Source: Gnetum montanum
Taxonomy: Eukaryota; Streptophyta; Gnetopsida; Gnetales; Gnetaceae
Length of the DNA stretch: 49,744 nucleotides
Assembly: GCA_015680685.1 (NCBI GenBank)
Contig: MNCI01010185.1
Span: 48,340-98,083, forward strand
Direction of reading: 5' to 3'
Shown here: positions 10,152-19,490 of the stretch, piece by piece
Layout: each line of letters starts with the position of its first letter
How positions within the stretch are numbered: position 1 is the stretch's first letter
Made by a program: the position numbers and the translations under genes
The notes under the pieces: model-generated
The model's input: the letters and a program-made list of their open reading frames with translations, nothing else
What the model was told of the DNA's origin: nothing
Database searches by the model: none

Positions 10152-12889
10152 GTAAGCCTTTTTTAAAACAAGTGATAAATTATAATGTAAATTGTAAGTT
10201 CACATAGTTGATACATCTTAGAATAAATGTACTTCCTAATAAATTCTTTGGGTTGCATTTGATAAAACATTAATTTTAGTTTTTTTTTTAATTTCACATT
10301 TGAAAAGGTTGCATATTGAACATTTTAGGCTAACAAATTATTTGGTTTTTATGAAAATTTTTAAATTATATTACTTTTAAAATTATTTATAGAATTTACT
10401 TGAGGAGAAGATTAATTAATATTTAGATTCAACGATGAGATGTTAGCCTAGTGGTAAGGGTCATGAACCAGTAATCCTAGGTCATAGGTTCAATTCTAAT
10501 AGGTAGTACTAAGTTATAAGCTGAAAAAAGAGTGTTACAAAAGGGAATTTTATAAATTGAAAAAAGAAAGGTTTTGTAAAAGGAATTTTATAATTGGCTA
10601 AATGGATCTCAAAAATTCATACCATGATAACCTAAATGTCTAAATTTATATTACCAGAACTAACAAGGTAAGGTTTATAATAGTACACCTTGCAAAAAAA
10701 AAAGGTCAAAGTGTCACAATTGCAAACTTGTACACTTCTATATCATGCATTTATTTTGATGTGATAACCAAAGTGATGATGGGAGGATTTTCCACATACC
10801 TAAGCTAGTATATTTTAACTATTTTAAACTTTTTTCACAGTCACACAAATTTATCCTTGTGTGTGATCTATAGTTTTGTCTAACTCTTTTACAAATATTT
10901 GGCTAAACATGCATCACACATCAAGCTCATGTGCTTAAGCCATCAGGGTGTGATCAAAATGAAATACATAGATGAATCAAATTGTTTAGCCACAAACATC
11001 GTAATCCTATTATGCTTGAGGTCCATTAGCCATGTTGCCCTAACTGATTTTTTGCTCGTCTACTCGATTAGAATAAAGTATTTAAGTCTCACTCCAAAAT
11101 TGGGACTCATGGGAAGTATAAACTATCTTGTATGGAATCTTAACATTCCTACTAAAATTCTTGATAGTTGGCACACTAGCTAATCTAAAGAAAATGCTTA
11201 GTGCTTGTTTCTTGGCATTAACTAGCCTTCTTCAATTCAAAAATCTAAGAAGACCAAAACCTACCATTCTTTTTCCTTTGTGAGATTGAATCAAAAATAA
11301 TACTAACCATAGTTGCATCTACACGAGGTATCTCAACCTTAGGTAGAATGTCCATAATTTTTAGGCCAAGTGACATAGTTCACTCATAGATATGTGTGCA
11401 TACTAATTGGCAAGTTAGGTAATCTATACCTATTTAACTTAACAATCTCAAATAATAAAAAAGACCTTAATTTTGGACTAAATAAACAACCAAGAACTTA
11501 ATTCAAATGAATTCATTTTCTAAGACAATAATACCACTTAGCTATCCATGAGTCTATGTTTTCAATCCACTAGATTATAGACTAAAATATATAAGTACTC
11601 TACAAAATATAGAATAATTCGAATTTATCAAAGAAAGGTTAAATAAATTCTCATACTCATACTTGAATTGTATCAATGTAATATTAAAAGAATTCAAGGT
11701 TGTTAACTCAGTAACATAGGATAAAAAAGAAAAAATAAATCACGTTACATGACCAAGATAAAGGATAAGCTCACTTATTAAGATTTTAGACATGTTGTTG
11801 GTAAATGATTTCTAGAAGGATCCTTGAAAAGGCTTTTCCATAAGTGGGTAGACTGTCTAATTTTTCATGAAGCTAGAGATTTCTATTAGGTTATATAAAA
11901 ACATGCAAAGACAAAATTCACAGATCATATTGACTATTGTCTTTGATAACAGAAGTCAATGCTCATGGCAAAACCTACACAATAGGGGAAAATGAAATAA
12001 AATGAAGACAATTAGGGTTGACATTGAAGATGGTGGACAAGCATGTAGTGTTTTAGAACCCAAGGGCATTTAAATGAATATATTTATAGATAGATTATAC
12101 AAGATATAAATAAATTAGATATATTTATATAACATATACCCCCTATAACCTATGGAAGAAAACCTATACAATACAATTATAAAAAATCAAAAGACATACA
12201 TACCTAGGATTTTACAGAAAGTGAAACTAAAATTGAAACTAAAACTTTTATTACATCCTTATACCAATAAAGACCTACTAGATAGACAAGAAATTAATCT
12301 CAGGGAAAATAAAAAAATAGATTCAACAATGTGATTAAGCATCATTGTATTCAACAAAAAAGATCATGCAAACTTTTTGCTATAATTGTATCCTTTTGTC
12401 AAAGATGTTCAATTCAAGGAAAATTAAGATAAACGTGCTCTTTATCCTTGAGAGCTCATAACCTATGTAGGCTGTATATGCATTCTTCTCTAGAGAGGTT
12501 AATTTATCTCCCACCTTTTATCGTGAGTACTCAAACAAAGCTTGATGATTAGGATGCAAGATTTGATTGGGATTTTATCTATAAAATAATGAACCTAGTT
12601 GATTGCCTCTAATATAGTCTACGTAAAACTTCTTCTTCCTTTCTACATTTGATCATAACTTTCCTAGCACTTGGTTCTTAACTTACCAATTATGATTACT
12701 TTGCACTACTTTCATATATTTTGTTACTATATCCCTTGAAAATGCCATCTTTAATTTTTTGTATCTTCAATAATCCTTTTGGAAAAGTTGGTTTCCACAA
12801 GTTTTACCGAATTTTGAATATATGTCACTTTAAAGCTTAAAACACAATAAAAATATACATTTAAACTGTAGGATTAATAAATTATCGAG
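10152..12889. other. Unassigned AT-rich DNA
   Basis: Apart from the tRNA-like/SINE sequence at 10434-10510 I recognise no gene or element. A 94-codon open frame at 10899-11183 (plus) has no recognisable domain and ordinary AT-rich composition; I do not call it a gene. A/T tracts are frequent. Confidence 0.5.
10434..10510 (+). repeat. tRNA-like sequence, probable SINE head
   Basis: TAGCCTAGTGG at 10444-10454 fits the RNA polymerase III A box and GGTTCAATTCT at 10487-10497 fits the B box, with about 32 bases between. The rest does not fold into a clean tRNA and no anticodon can be assigned. An A-rich stretch follows (GCTGAAAAAAGAG). A tRNA-derived SINE or a tRNA pseudogene are both possible. 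Confidence 0.55.
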
Positions 12890-13560
12890 GTTTGTTAACT
12901 TTTAATCCTCTGTTGATATTTGAAATTCGAAACATCTCGTTAGAGAAAGTGCCGGTGCATTACATTGCTGACATGTACCGTGTTGCCAGCGTCAACACAG
13001 CGCAGCCTCTTTGTTGTGCTTTCTTAAAATGGCTGCGCCTGCAAAAGCAGCATAATACAACCCAGTTTCGGTAAAGATACTAGTATGCTCGCGTGCTTTG
13101 TTTTGAATTAAAATTTCTTATTCATAATTTTGTTAATTTGCTGTGTTATGCCTATAAATTGTATTTCTTTGCTGAAACATATCCCATGAATAGTAGAGAC
13201 AAAAGCCAGAAACGAAATAGTTGATCCTAGGATAAACATTGATTAAGAATGCATAGATTTCGATTCGTGATGACGAACAAAAGGATTTCAGTGTCTTCAA
13301 AAGGATTTCACTGTCATCAGAGGATAGAGAAATGAAGAAAAAACAGGCTCTGGAGGAGTTTGACACGGACGCTAACAAGACATTGTTTTAGACGGGACAA
13401 TGACCACGATGACAATTATGCACCTGCTGCTACTCTGTCCACCCATTTCCGTGTGTTCAAATATGGTGTGATTCATGCTAAACTAAACTGTTGCTTCACT
13501 TTTATTTATGTATTGGGTTTTCGTTTGTTTCCAGGACAGTGAGGAGAATAAAAAGGCCCC
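12890..13560 (+). repeat. Unknown duplicated module set, unit 1
   Basis: This unit contains module M1 (about 12930-12990, core GTGCCGGTGCATTACAT at 12950) and module M2 (13080-13545). M2 holds an ATG at 13332, MKKKQALEEFDTD..., in the same position as the ATG of unit 2. It also holds a short frame reading DNYAPAATLSTHFR near 13400-13455. The same two modules recur in the same order at 14315-14870. GC content is visibly higher than the surroundings. The product is not recognised. It may be a decayed low-copy host gene with exon 1 in M2 and other exons lost, or an unclassified repeat. Confidence 0.5.
13272..13318 (+). repeat. Short tandem duplication (20 bp x 2)
   Basis: CAAAAGGATTTCAGTGTCTT is followed directly by CAAAAGGATTTCACTGTCAT. 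The duplication is present in unit 1 and absent from the equivalent place in unit 2, so it arose after the units separated. Confidence 0.75.
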
Positions 13561-13759
13561 TATATTTTTGCTTTTCATTTTAAATTGTCAATAATTCTTC
13601 TGGACCGTTGACAGAAAGATCACTGATTAATTGTGATCGCACAAAGGGAATTTCTAAGTGAGAAAAAATAAAAGACAATTTAATGGATGTGACTGGTACT
13701 GAAGAATAAGGACACCGTTCCAGTGGAGGACACAATACTTAAATGTTCTAACTTCAGAA

Positions 13760-14150
13760 ATGGAAGAACATTACTTGATGTCTCCCTACGTCCAGATGCA
13801 GTGCATGTATTACGAAGAGATTGTTCGCTTTCTTTCCTCGTCACTGCATACTTCTCCTTTTAAATTATTCTTAGCTTTATTTCATTATTGAAAGTCTCTT
13901 TATGCTATTTCTCTGATAAAACCTGCCAGGTATGAAACAGTGACCAAATGGAAGAACATTGCTTGATGTCTCTGTGCGTCATGTAAACATGTATTATGAA
14001 GAGATTGGTCGCTTCTCTTCCCCTGGTATCGTCAATGCATACTTCTCTTTTTTAATTATTCTTATCTTTATTTAATTATTCAAAATCTCTTTATGGTATT
14101 TTACTGATGAAAACTGACAGTGATGAAAACTGACAGCCATGAAACAGTGA
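13760..14150 (+). repeat. 188-bp direct repeat, two copies
   Basis: Copy 1 starts ATGGAAGAACATTACTTGAT at 13760, copy 2 ATGGAAGAACATTGCTTGAT at 13948. Both continue with GTATTA[C/T]GAAGAGATTG and GCATACTTCTC and end before TATGAAACAGTGACCAAA or CATGAAACAGTGACCAAA. Copy 1 has an open frame including RNGRTLLDVSLRPDAVHVLR, disrupted in copy 2. A further 16-bp duplication (TGATGAAAACTGACAG) lies at 14105-14136. I cannot name a product. Confidence 0.7.
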
Positions 14151-14289
14151 CCAAAAATATGGGTCGGCCCTATGCAAAGGGTACGTAGACACAGAACAAC
14201 AAATAAGAAAAAAAAAAGTGTGCACGACAATGAATAGCATATGCCATTTTGATTCCTTTCCCGTCCTTAAAAGACCCTGTTAAGAAAAA

Positions 14290-14870
14290 GGGGGGTATGG
14301 TTGTATATCGTTAACAACAAATGTCAATTCTAGAAGGTTTCTACAAAGTGCCGGTGCATTACATCATTGACAGGTAACATATTTGTATCCGCCCCAGAAG
14401 CATGAAAACCTTACCATCATTAATTCATCTTACTATGCTTGCATACATTTCTTTGAATTTAGGAGGGAAAAATTAAAACACTCATCCATAATTTGTTAAT
14501 TCATGGTACAATTCCTATAAATTGTGTGCCTCGTATCAGCAGAGACACAAGCAAGCAACAAAATTGTAGGATAAATATTGATTTTGATTCAGGATGAGGA
14601 ACAAAAGAATTTGCTTTTCATCAAAGGAAGGAGAAATGAAGAAGACGCTCGTTCCGGAGAAATATGAGAAGGATGGTAAGACGTTTTCTTTGTAGATAGT
14701 GACGATGACGACGATGGTTGTGATATGGCATTCCTCCTCCGGACTATCCACCTGCTGCTGCTCTGTCGACCTATTTCCGTTCGGGCTTAAAAGAAGAAGT
14801 GTGATTGTTGATGCTAAATTGATACTTCAGATGTGCTTGGTTCATTCATTTCCGTTTCATTTCCCTAAAA
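14290..14870 (+). repeat. Unknown duplicated module set, unit 2
   Basis: M1 is at about 14310-14380 (GTGCCGGTGCATTACATCAT, then GACAGGTAAC). M2 is at about 14420-14870. The M2 ATG at 14636 begins MKKTLVPEKYEKDG and is followed by GGTAAGACG, which looks like a splice donor; in unit 1 this is GCTAACAAG. Further on a frame reads DYPPAAALSTYFRSGLKEEV and ends at TGA, homologous to NYAPAATLSTHFR of unit 1. An acidic run (DSDDDDDGCD) lies upstream in a different frame. This looks like a broken gene, but I do not recognise the family. Confidence 0.5.
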
Positions 14871-15734
14871 AGTTGCTGTGTGATTGTTCTTATTGTGCTA
14901 ATTGATACATCAGTTGTGTGAAAGAATCACCCGACATTACATAGGTCCACAATGACGTCTACAATTCCAAATGTATGACCTTATGATTTTCAGTCGTCTT
15001 TTAATATATACAATATTACAATGTGGTCCGTTGGGGTCTTAAATTACCTTATTTATAGGTAAAACATTTTGTTGAGAATCCCACGTTCAAAATTTGCCTC
15101 GTTTTATCCAATCATGTGTCACGCTTTCTATAAATCTTAAATCTACTGGTTAAAATTTGATATGAACTTAAGACATCTAATACTATAATTTAAATTACCT
15201 TTCAGGTATTAATCATTAAGACAGCGATGAAGAAGAAACAAAAACAGAACAACCGATTACTGGTATGATGGCAGAATGTTTTGATCCTGCACATTCGTGC
15301 AGATAAGATCAATCAAACCACATGCTGTCCTTCAAAGTTTGCATAATTCTTTTTATGCCTACATCCACAGGTTGCTTAGAAATTCAATCAAACGACTTTT
15401 GACTTGCAAAGCAATTGGCATTTCTTGTTGATTACTATGATCTTAGACATCATTCTTTGTTTTATTCGATAATCTGAAATCTCTAACTTAATGGGAGGAA
15501 TGCTTGGTGAAATATATTTTGATATGCCATAAACATTAACAAGAACCTTCTTGCCCATAATATAATATAACTCATAACACACACATTTTGAGATTCTATA
15601 TTTTATAATTTGAAATCATACTAATTTTGAATTCTCTCTTAATTTACCATCCGTATTCAATTATATGTTTCCTTCATAAGTACTGAATTATGTGCTTCCT
15701 TAAAAACAGCTTCCTATGCTCTCTTAAAATTCCT

Positions 15735-15860
15735 TAGAGGATTATTGTTGACTTTTACAAACATGTCTTCGGAGAAAGTGTTGGTGCATTACATTATTGA
15801 AACGCTACATGATGTTGCCCTACATACAGCACAATTGGACCCTTCACAAGCACAAGCAAC
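15735..15860 (+). repeat. Unknown module M1, third copy
   Basis: GTTGACTTTTACAAACATG and GAGAAAGTGTTGGTGCATTA match M1 of units 1 and 2. In frame it reads EKVLVHYIIETLHDVALH, against EKVPVHYIADMYRVAS in unit 1. No M2 follows. An ATG with MKKKQKQNN at 15227 might be a remnant of M2, but this is weak. Confidence 0.5.
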
Positions 15861-16070
15861 ATAAGTGAAACCACCATGTTTTGATAAATATCATTCCATG
15901 CTCTTTTATTACTTTAATTCTATTATACAATTTCATGAATTATTATTGACTTTAGTGAATTAATACATAACTTAACAACTATTTTTGAAAATTTGGATTG
16001 ATGCAATGTATCTTTTTTATATCTTATGTTTAAATGACCCCTTTAAGTAACTACTTACAATCACTAACTT

Positions 16071-16538
16071 GGTTATATATTTATAATATATATCTATAAT
16101 TTGGCAGGAGAATCTTCTTTACGGATAAGTAATAAGGCATTTGAATCAAATATTTCATGACTTTTGGATAAAGAACAAGATTTATTTCTCAAAATTTTCA
16201 TAATCACTAAACCAAGAATAAAATATTTACATCATCTATCTATGTTCTCACTCTTTGTTGAATTTGTTTTATTGCTTATGAGAGTGTATGAAAAAGAACA
16301 AATTCAAGAGAGAGTGACAACAAAAGATAGATGATGCAAATATTTTATTCTTGGTCCCATGATCATGAAAAATTTGATAAATAAATCTTGTTCTTCATTA
16401 AAAGTAATGAAAATTATAATCCATACATGTTGTTCTTCATCCAAAAGTTGTGAAATATTTGATTCAAATCCCTTATTACTTGTCAACAAAGAAGATTCTT
16501 TCTACCAAATTATAGATGTATATTATAAATATATAACT
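16071..16538. repeat. Large imperfect inverted repeat (foldback)
   Basis: The left arm 16071-16267 pairs with the right arm 16297-16538 around a loop of about 29 bases. Matching words include GGTTATATATTTATAATATA, AATCTTCTTT, TTTGAATCAAATATTTCA, CCAAGAATAAAATATTT and CATCATCTATCT, each found inverted in the other arm. The right arm is about 45 bases longer because a segment containing TTTTGGATGAAGAACAA is duplicated within it. No coding capacity is seen. It may be a MITE-like foldback element or a source of hairpin RNA. Confidence 0.8.
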
Positions 16539-16899
16539 AAACTAGTGGTACCCTTATCAACTTTTTAGCATTATGTTGACATTTTGAAAAAATTGGGTGG
16601 GAGAGAAAAATCACGTTAAAATAATATGGTGGAAATGATAATGCAACATCTAAAATGTTTGTAAAATTTTTTGAAATAGAGTTTTTCCAAGCAATAATGT
16701 TTCATTTTTGCATATAAAAGGGTTTTACAAAAAATTATTTCCTATGAGACAAATACCACTCATTGAAAACTCCCAAATACTTTACACCTTAAGTATTATA
16801 AAGTAATATAAAGATTCAAGAAATTAATTTCTAAAAAAGCTAAGGATATAAAAGGAATGTATGCTAAATTATTAACATGTCCTAAAGAGTTAGTCTGAA
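16539..16899. other. Unassigned AT-rich DNA
   Basis: No gene, repeat or element is recognised between the foldback and the LINE fragment. Confidence 0.5.
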
Positions 16900-17120
16900 G
16901 AAAGACTTGAAAAATGCTTAATGGAGATAACAGAACTACACAATCTTATTAATTATAGAGTAATATAGAGGTGACATAGGGTTATCCTCTTTCACCAACA
17001 TTGTTTAGTATTTTTATTGAATATTAATGTATCCAACCTAGTTATAAACTTCAAAATTCACTTTTAATAAACAATGACATTAGGTCTTATATAGTGTTGA
17101 AGGAGACTAATGTGGTCATG
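16900..17120 (+). pseudogene. LINE reverse transcriptase remnant
   Basis: From 16967 the plus-strand frame reads EVT, a stop, then GYPLSPTLFSIFIEY. This matches the GVRQGCPLSPTLF block of non-LTR (LINE) reverse transcriptases, which lies before the catalytic FADD motif. The next residues are in frame for a while, but FADD itself is not recognisable. It is heavily decayed and short, with no ends or poly-A tail found. Confidence 0.6.
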
Positions 17121-17590
17121 ATGATTGAGTATTTGTTTTTAGAATAAATAATTTTTGCAATAATATAAATAACAAAAATGAGTTCAATCTACATGGTGGG
17201 GATGAACAATGTTGCATCAATACATTAAAAGTTAAAATACTTAACTATTCTTTATTTGAGATTTGAAATAGTTAGTGATACAACATTCTTGAAGAAAAAC
17301 AAACATACATAGTGCACAATAATCAATACTACATTTTTATACAATGTTATGCTCCTGAGTTACTTAAGAATAAATAAGATATTTTTGATTCCAAAAAATA
17401 ATTGATAACTTTCTTAAATAATGTCTATACTTTCATTATAGTTTGATCTGGTCTACCAATGGACTTGGCCAAAATTTTAGTTTCAATATCATTTATTGAA
17501 TTTCTAATTAATTGACATATTTAAAATGTCAAGAATTGCCGACTAATCTTATTTTCTGTGCTGTAACCGAAGTTTTTCTCCCTCACCAAT
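17121..17590. other. Unassigned AT-rich DNA
   Basis: Possibly a continuation of the LINE remnant in its first part, but no motif can be read. Nothing else is recognised. Confidence 0.45.
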
Positions 17591-17599
17591 GAGGTACCA

Positions 17600-17697
17600 G
17601 TGGTAATGGAATACCGGCTTCCGTAATACAATGATAGTAATCACAATTAAGTGTAATGGAATACTGGCTTTCGTAAAACAATGACAGTAATCACAAG
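17600..17697 (+). repeat. 50-bp tandem duplication
   Basis: GTAATGGAATACCGGCTTCC at 17603 and GTAATGGAATACTGGCTTTC at 17653 start two copies 50 bp apart. Both continue with AATGA[T/C]AGTAATCACAA. Confidence 0.85.
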
Positions 17698-17739
17698 ATG
17701 AATTAGGAATCTAAACCTTAAATACAACATCAAAATATA

Positions 17740-18110
17740 ATTCCATTTTCAGTGAAGATCATGACTACTTGCAAATTGCAAACACTACTTTGCGTTACGC
17801 GTATGCAGTTATACCTATCCATCTGATCCTGGCCTCAAAAGTATTTTATTTGCCCAAAACCCGTATAAGAAGGAGAGAACTAGGGCAGGTATTATCTCAT
17901 TTTCTGCCAATCGTAACCCAACATATTTCACGAAGAAGCATGCTGGCTTTTCCATCGACGAGGCAACAACTAAGGCAGGTACTTTCTAAATTTTGATCTC
18001 ACACTATCTAAAATTAGCCAGCAAGAACGAAGTCGCTTCCTTTAGCTAGCGTTCTTGGCCGTGGTGTGAGAGACGTGATCTCTGAAAACGGTCGTTTAGA
18101 GTTAAATTTC
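17740..18110. other. Unidentified higher-GC island with open frames on both strands
   Basis: The plus strand is open at 17769-17996. The minus strand is open from about 17990 to the TAG near 17822, including EKPACFFVKYVGLRLAENE, and again at about 18100-18020 (KRPFSEITSLTPRPRTLAKG). An imperfect direct repeat of about 30 bp links GAACTAGGGCAGGTATTATC (17878) and CAACTAAGGCAGGTACTTTC (17967). The composition differs from the AT-rich surroundings and could be the remains of a host gene. I do not recognise any domain. Confidence 0.3.
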
Positions 18111-18652
18111 TTTACCGTTATCAGCATGGAATTCATCTATACATGTAACGTACATAAAAGAATAGAAGTTAGTGAGAAAAGCTAATTATTCATTTCTTGC
18201 TTTCTATAATTTAAATACAATATAAGGAAATAAAACTTTTATGGGACTCCACTTTCAATTATTTCAAGTAAAGGATATTTATGTAGAGGAATATTCATAT
18301 GTAAAAGCAAATATTAATGATTTCCTAAAATTATTTTGAATATGGATAAAAAAGGATAACATGATTCAAAACTTTAAGTGGATTATTACATCATAGGTAA
18401 AATTTTTATCATTGAAAAGGTTCTATACAACAACTTTGAAAAAAATTTCTTCTATAAAGGTAACATAGAATCTTATTTGTTTTATTATTTAATATATTAC
18501 AACAAAGTAACTTTAGAATTGAAAACTAAATAAAATAACATTCCAAATTCTAATATATAAATTTTCAAATTTTCATTTAGTTTGTAATAGCTTTCTCATT
18601 TTTAATTTTAATAAATTTTATTTTTTACAATCACAAATGTTACAAGGGATGT
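18111..18652. other. Unassigned AT-rich DNA
   Basis: Nothing is recognised up to the left LTR of element B. Confidence 0.5.
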
Positions 18653-19476
18653 TGATGAGTGGTGATATACCCCTACACTCAACCATACGAATATGAGCGT
18701 AGCACGTGCGATCCGGTCGAATTCCGCAGACTAAGTGCCTACACGCCTCATGGAACACTTAGGGTTAATCATTCATTGTCTTCCCAGACTTACTTGTAGT
18801 TGTCATGGTGTATGGTTAAGTAAGTCTGAGATATATGATTTTTATGCTTTTTACGTTTTTGTCTCCTATGCTAACAAGGTGAAGGGTTGAGAATACTAAT
18901 TACTAACTTTAACTAATGAACTAAGTCTAAATTAACCTAGTGTTAGCATCCGTTCCCACTTACCGTACACACCTTGAACCAATGCAACCTTGGCTACCAA
19001 ATGCTAATTGTTGTTGGGATCACCAAGCGTAACGCACATGCTCAAAGTGGTCGTACTGAGGCACTTAACTAGGAGAGAAGGGTTGAGAGATTTAATAACT
19101 AATAAAGCATGTAAATAACAGATAATAAATAACCGTAATAAAATCCTAATTAGCCTATTCCATGCACTACAAGGTTTATCCACAAAGCTCGTCTTTATTA
19201 TTGTACACAAACTTGTGTTCAGGTACAATGTCTGCTCGAATAAAGATCCGTTCACTTTGGGACTCCTACTACGGGCACATGGAAACTATTCTATCTTTGG
19301 AGTGATCAATCTGCCAGAGTTTCACTACTATCTAGCCTAGGATGAGGAAACAAGGGAGAGCCGCCTCTTATTTATAGGTATGGTGGCACACCGCGATATC
19401 ATGTATGCAATATCGTAGGGGAAGATAGGATATCACGTATGCGATATCGTGGCCCATGTGATATCGCGTTCCATCA
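18653..19476 (-). repeat. Element B, 3' LTR
   Basis: It runs from TGATGAGTGG to ...GTTCCATCA in plus orientation. It contains GATATC palindromes at about 19394-19468, a TATA motif (TATTTATAGG) at about 19369-19378, and on the minus strand an AATAAAG polyadenylation-like signal near 19190-19200. Confidence 0.9.
19394..19468 (-). promoter_or_regulatory. GATATC palindrome cluster in the U3 of element B
   Basis: Five sites (about 19394, 19408, 19429, 19442 and 19459) of GATATC or AATATC in CG-containing contexts such as GCGATATCGT lie between the LTR start and the TATA box. This is the best preserved cluster of the family. Confidence 0.65.
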
Positions 19477-19490
19477 TACCCCCATGACTA
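19477..19490 (-). promoter_or_regulatory. Polypurine tract of element B
   Basis: The minus strand reads TTTAGTCATGGGGGTA directly before the 3' LTR start TGATGG. The same TAGTCATGGGGG motif recurs at 20000, 21444 and 22718 in this element. Confidence 0.7.

Noticed and set aside
10434-10510. Functional tRNA gene
   Set aside because: A and B boxes are present, but acceptor and anticodon stems do not pair and no terminator T-run follows closely.
10899-11183. 94-codon open frame
   Set aside because: No recognisable domain, AT-rich composition like its surroundings, no second exon or promoter signal. Chance is the simplest explanation.
16304-16568. Overlapping open frames on both strands
   Set aside because: They lie in the right arm of the foldback; they are by-products of the inverted repeat.
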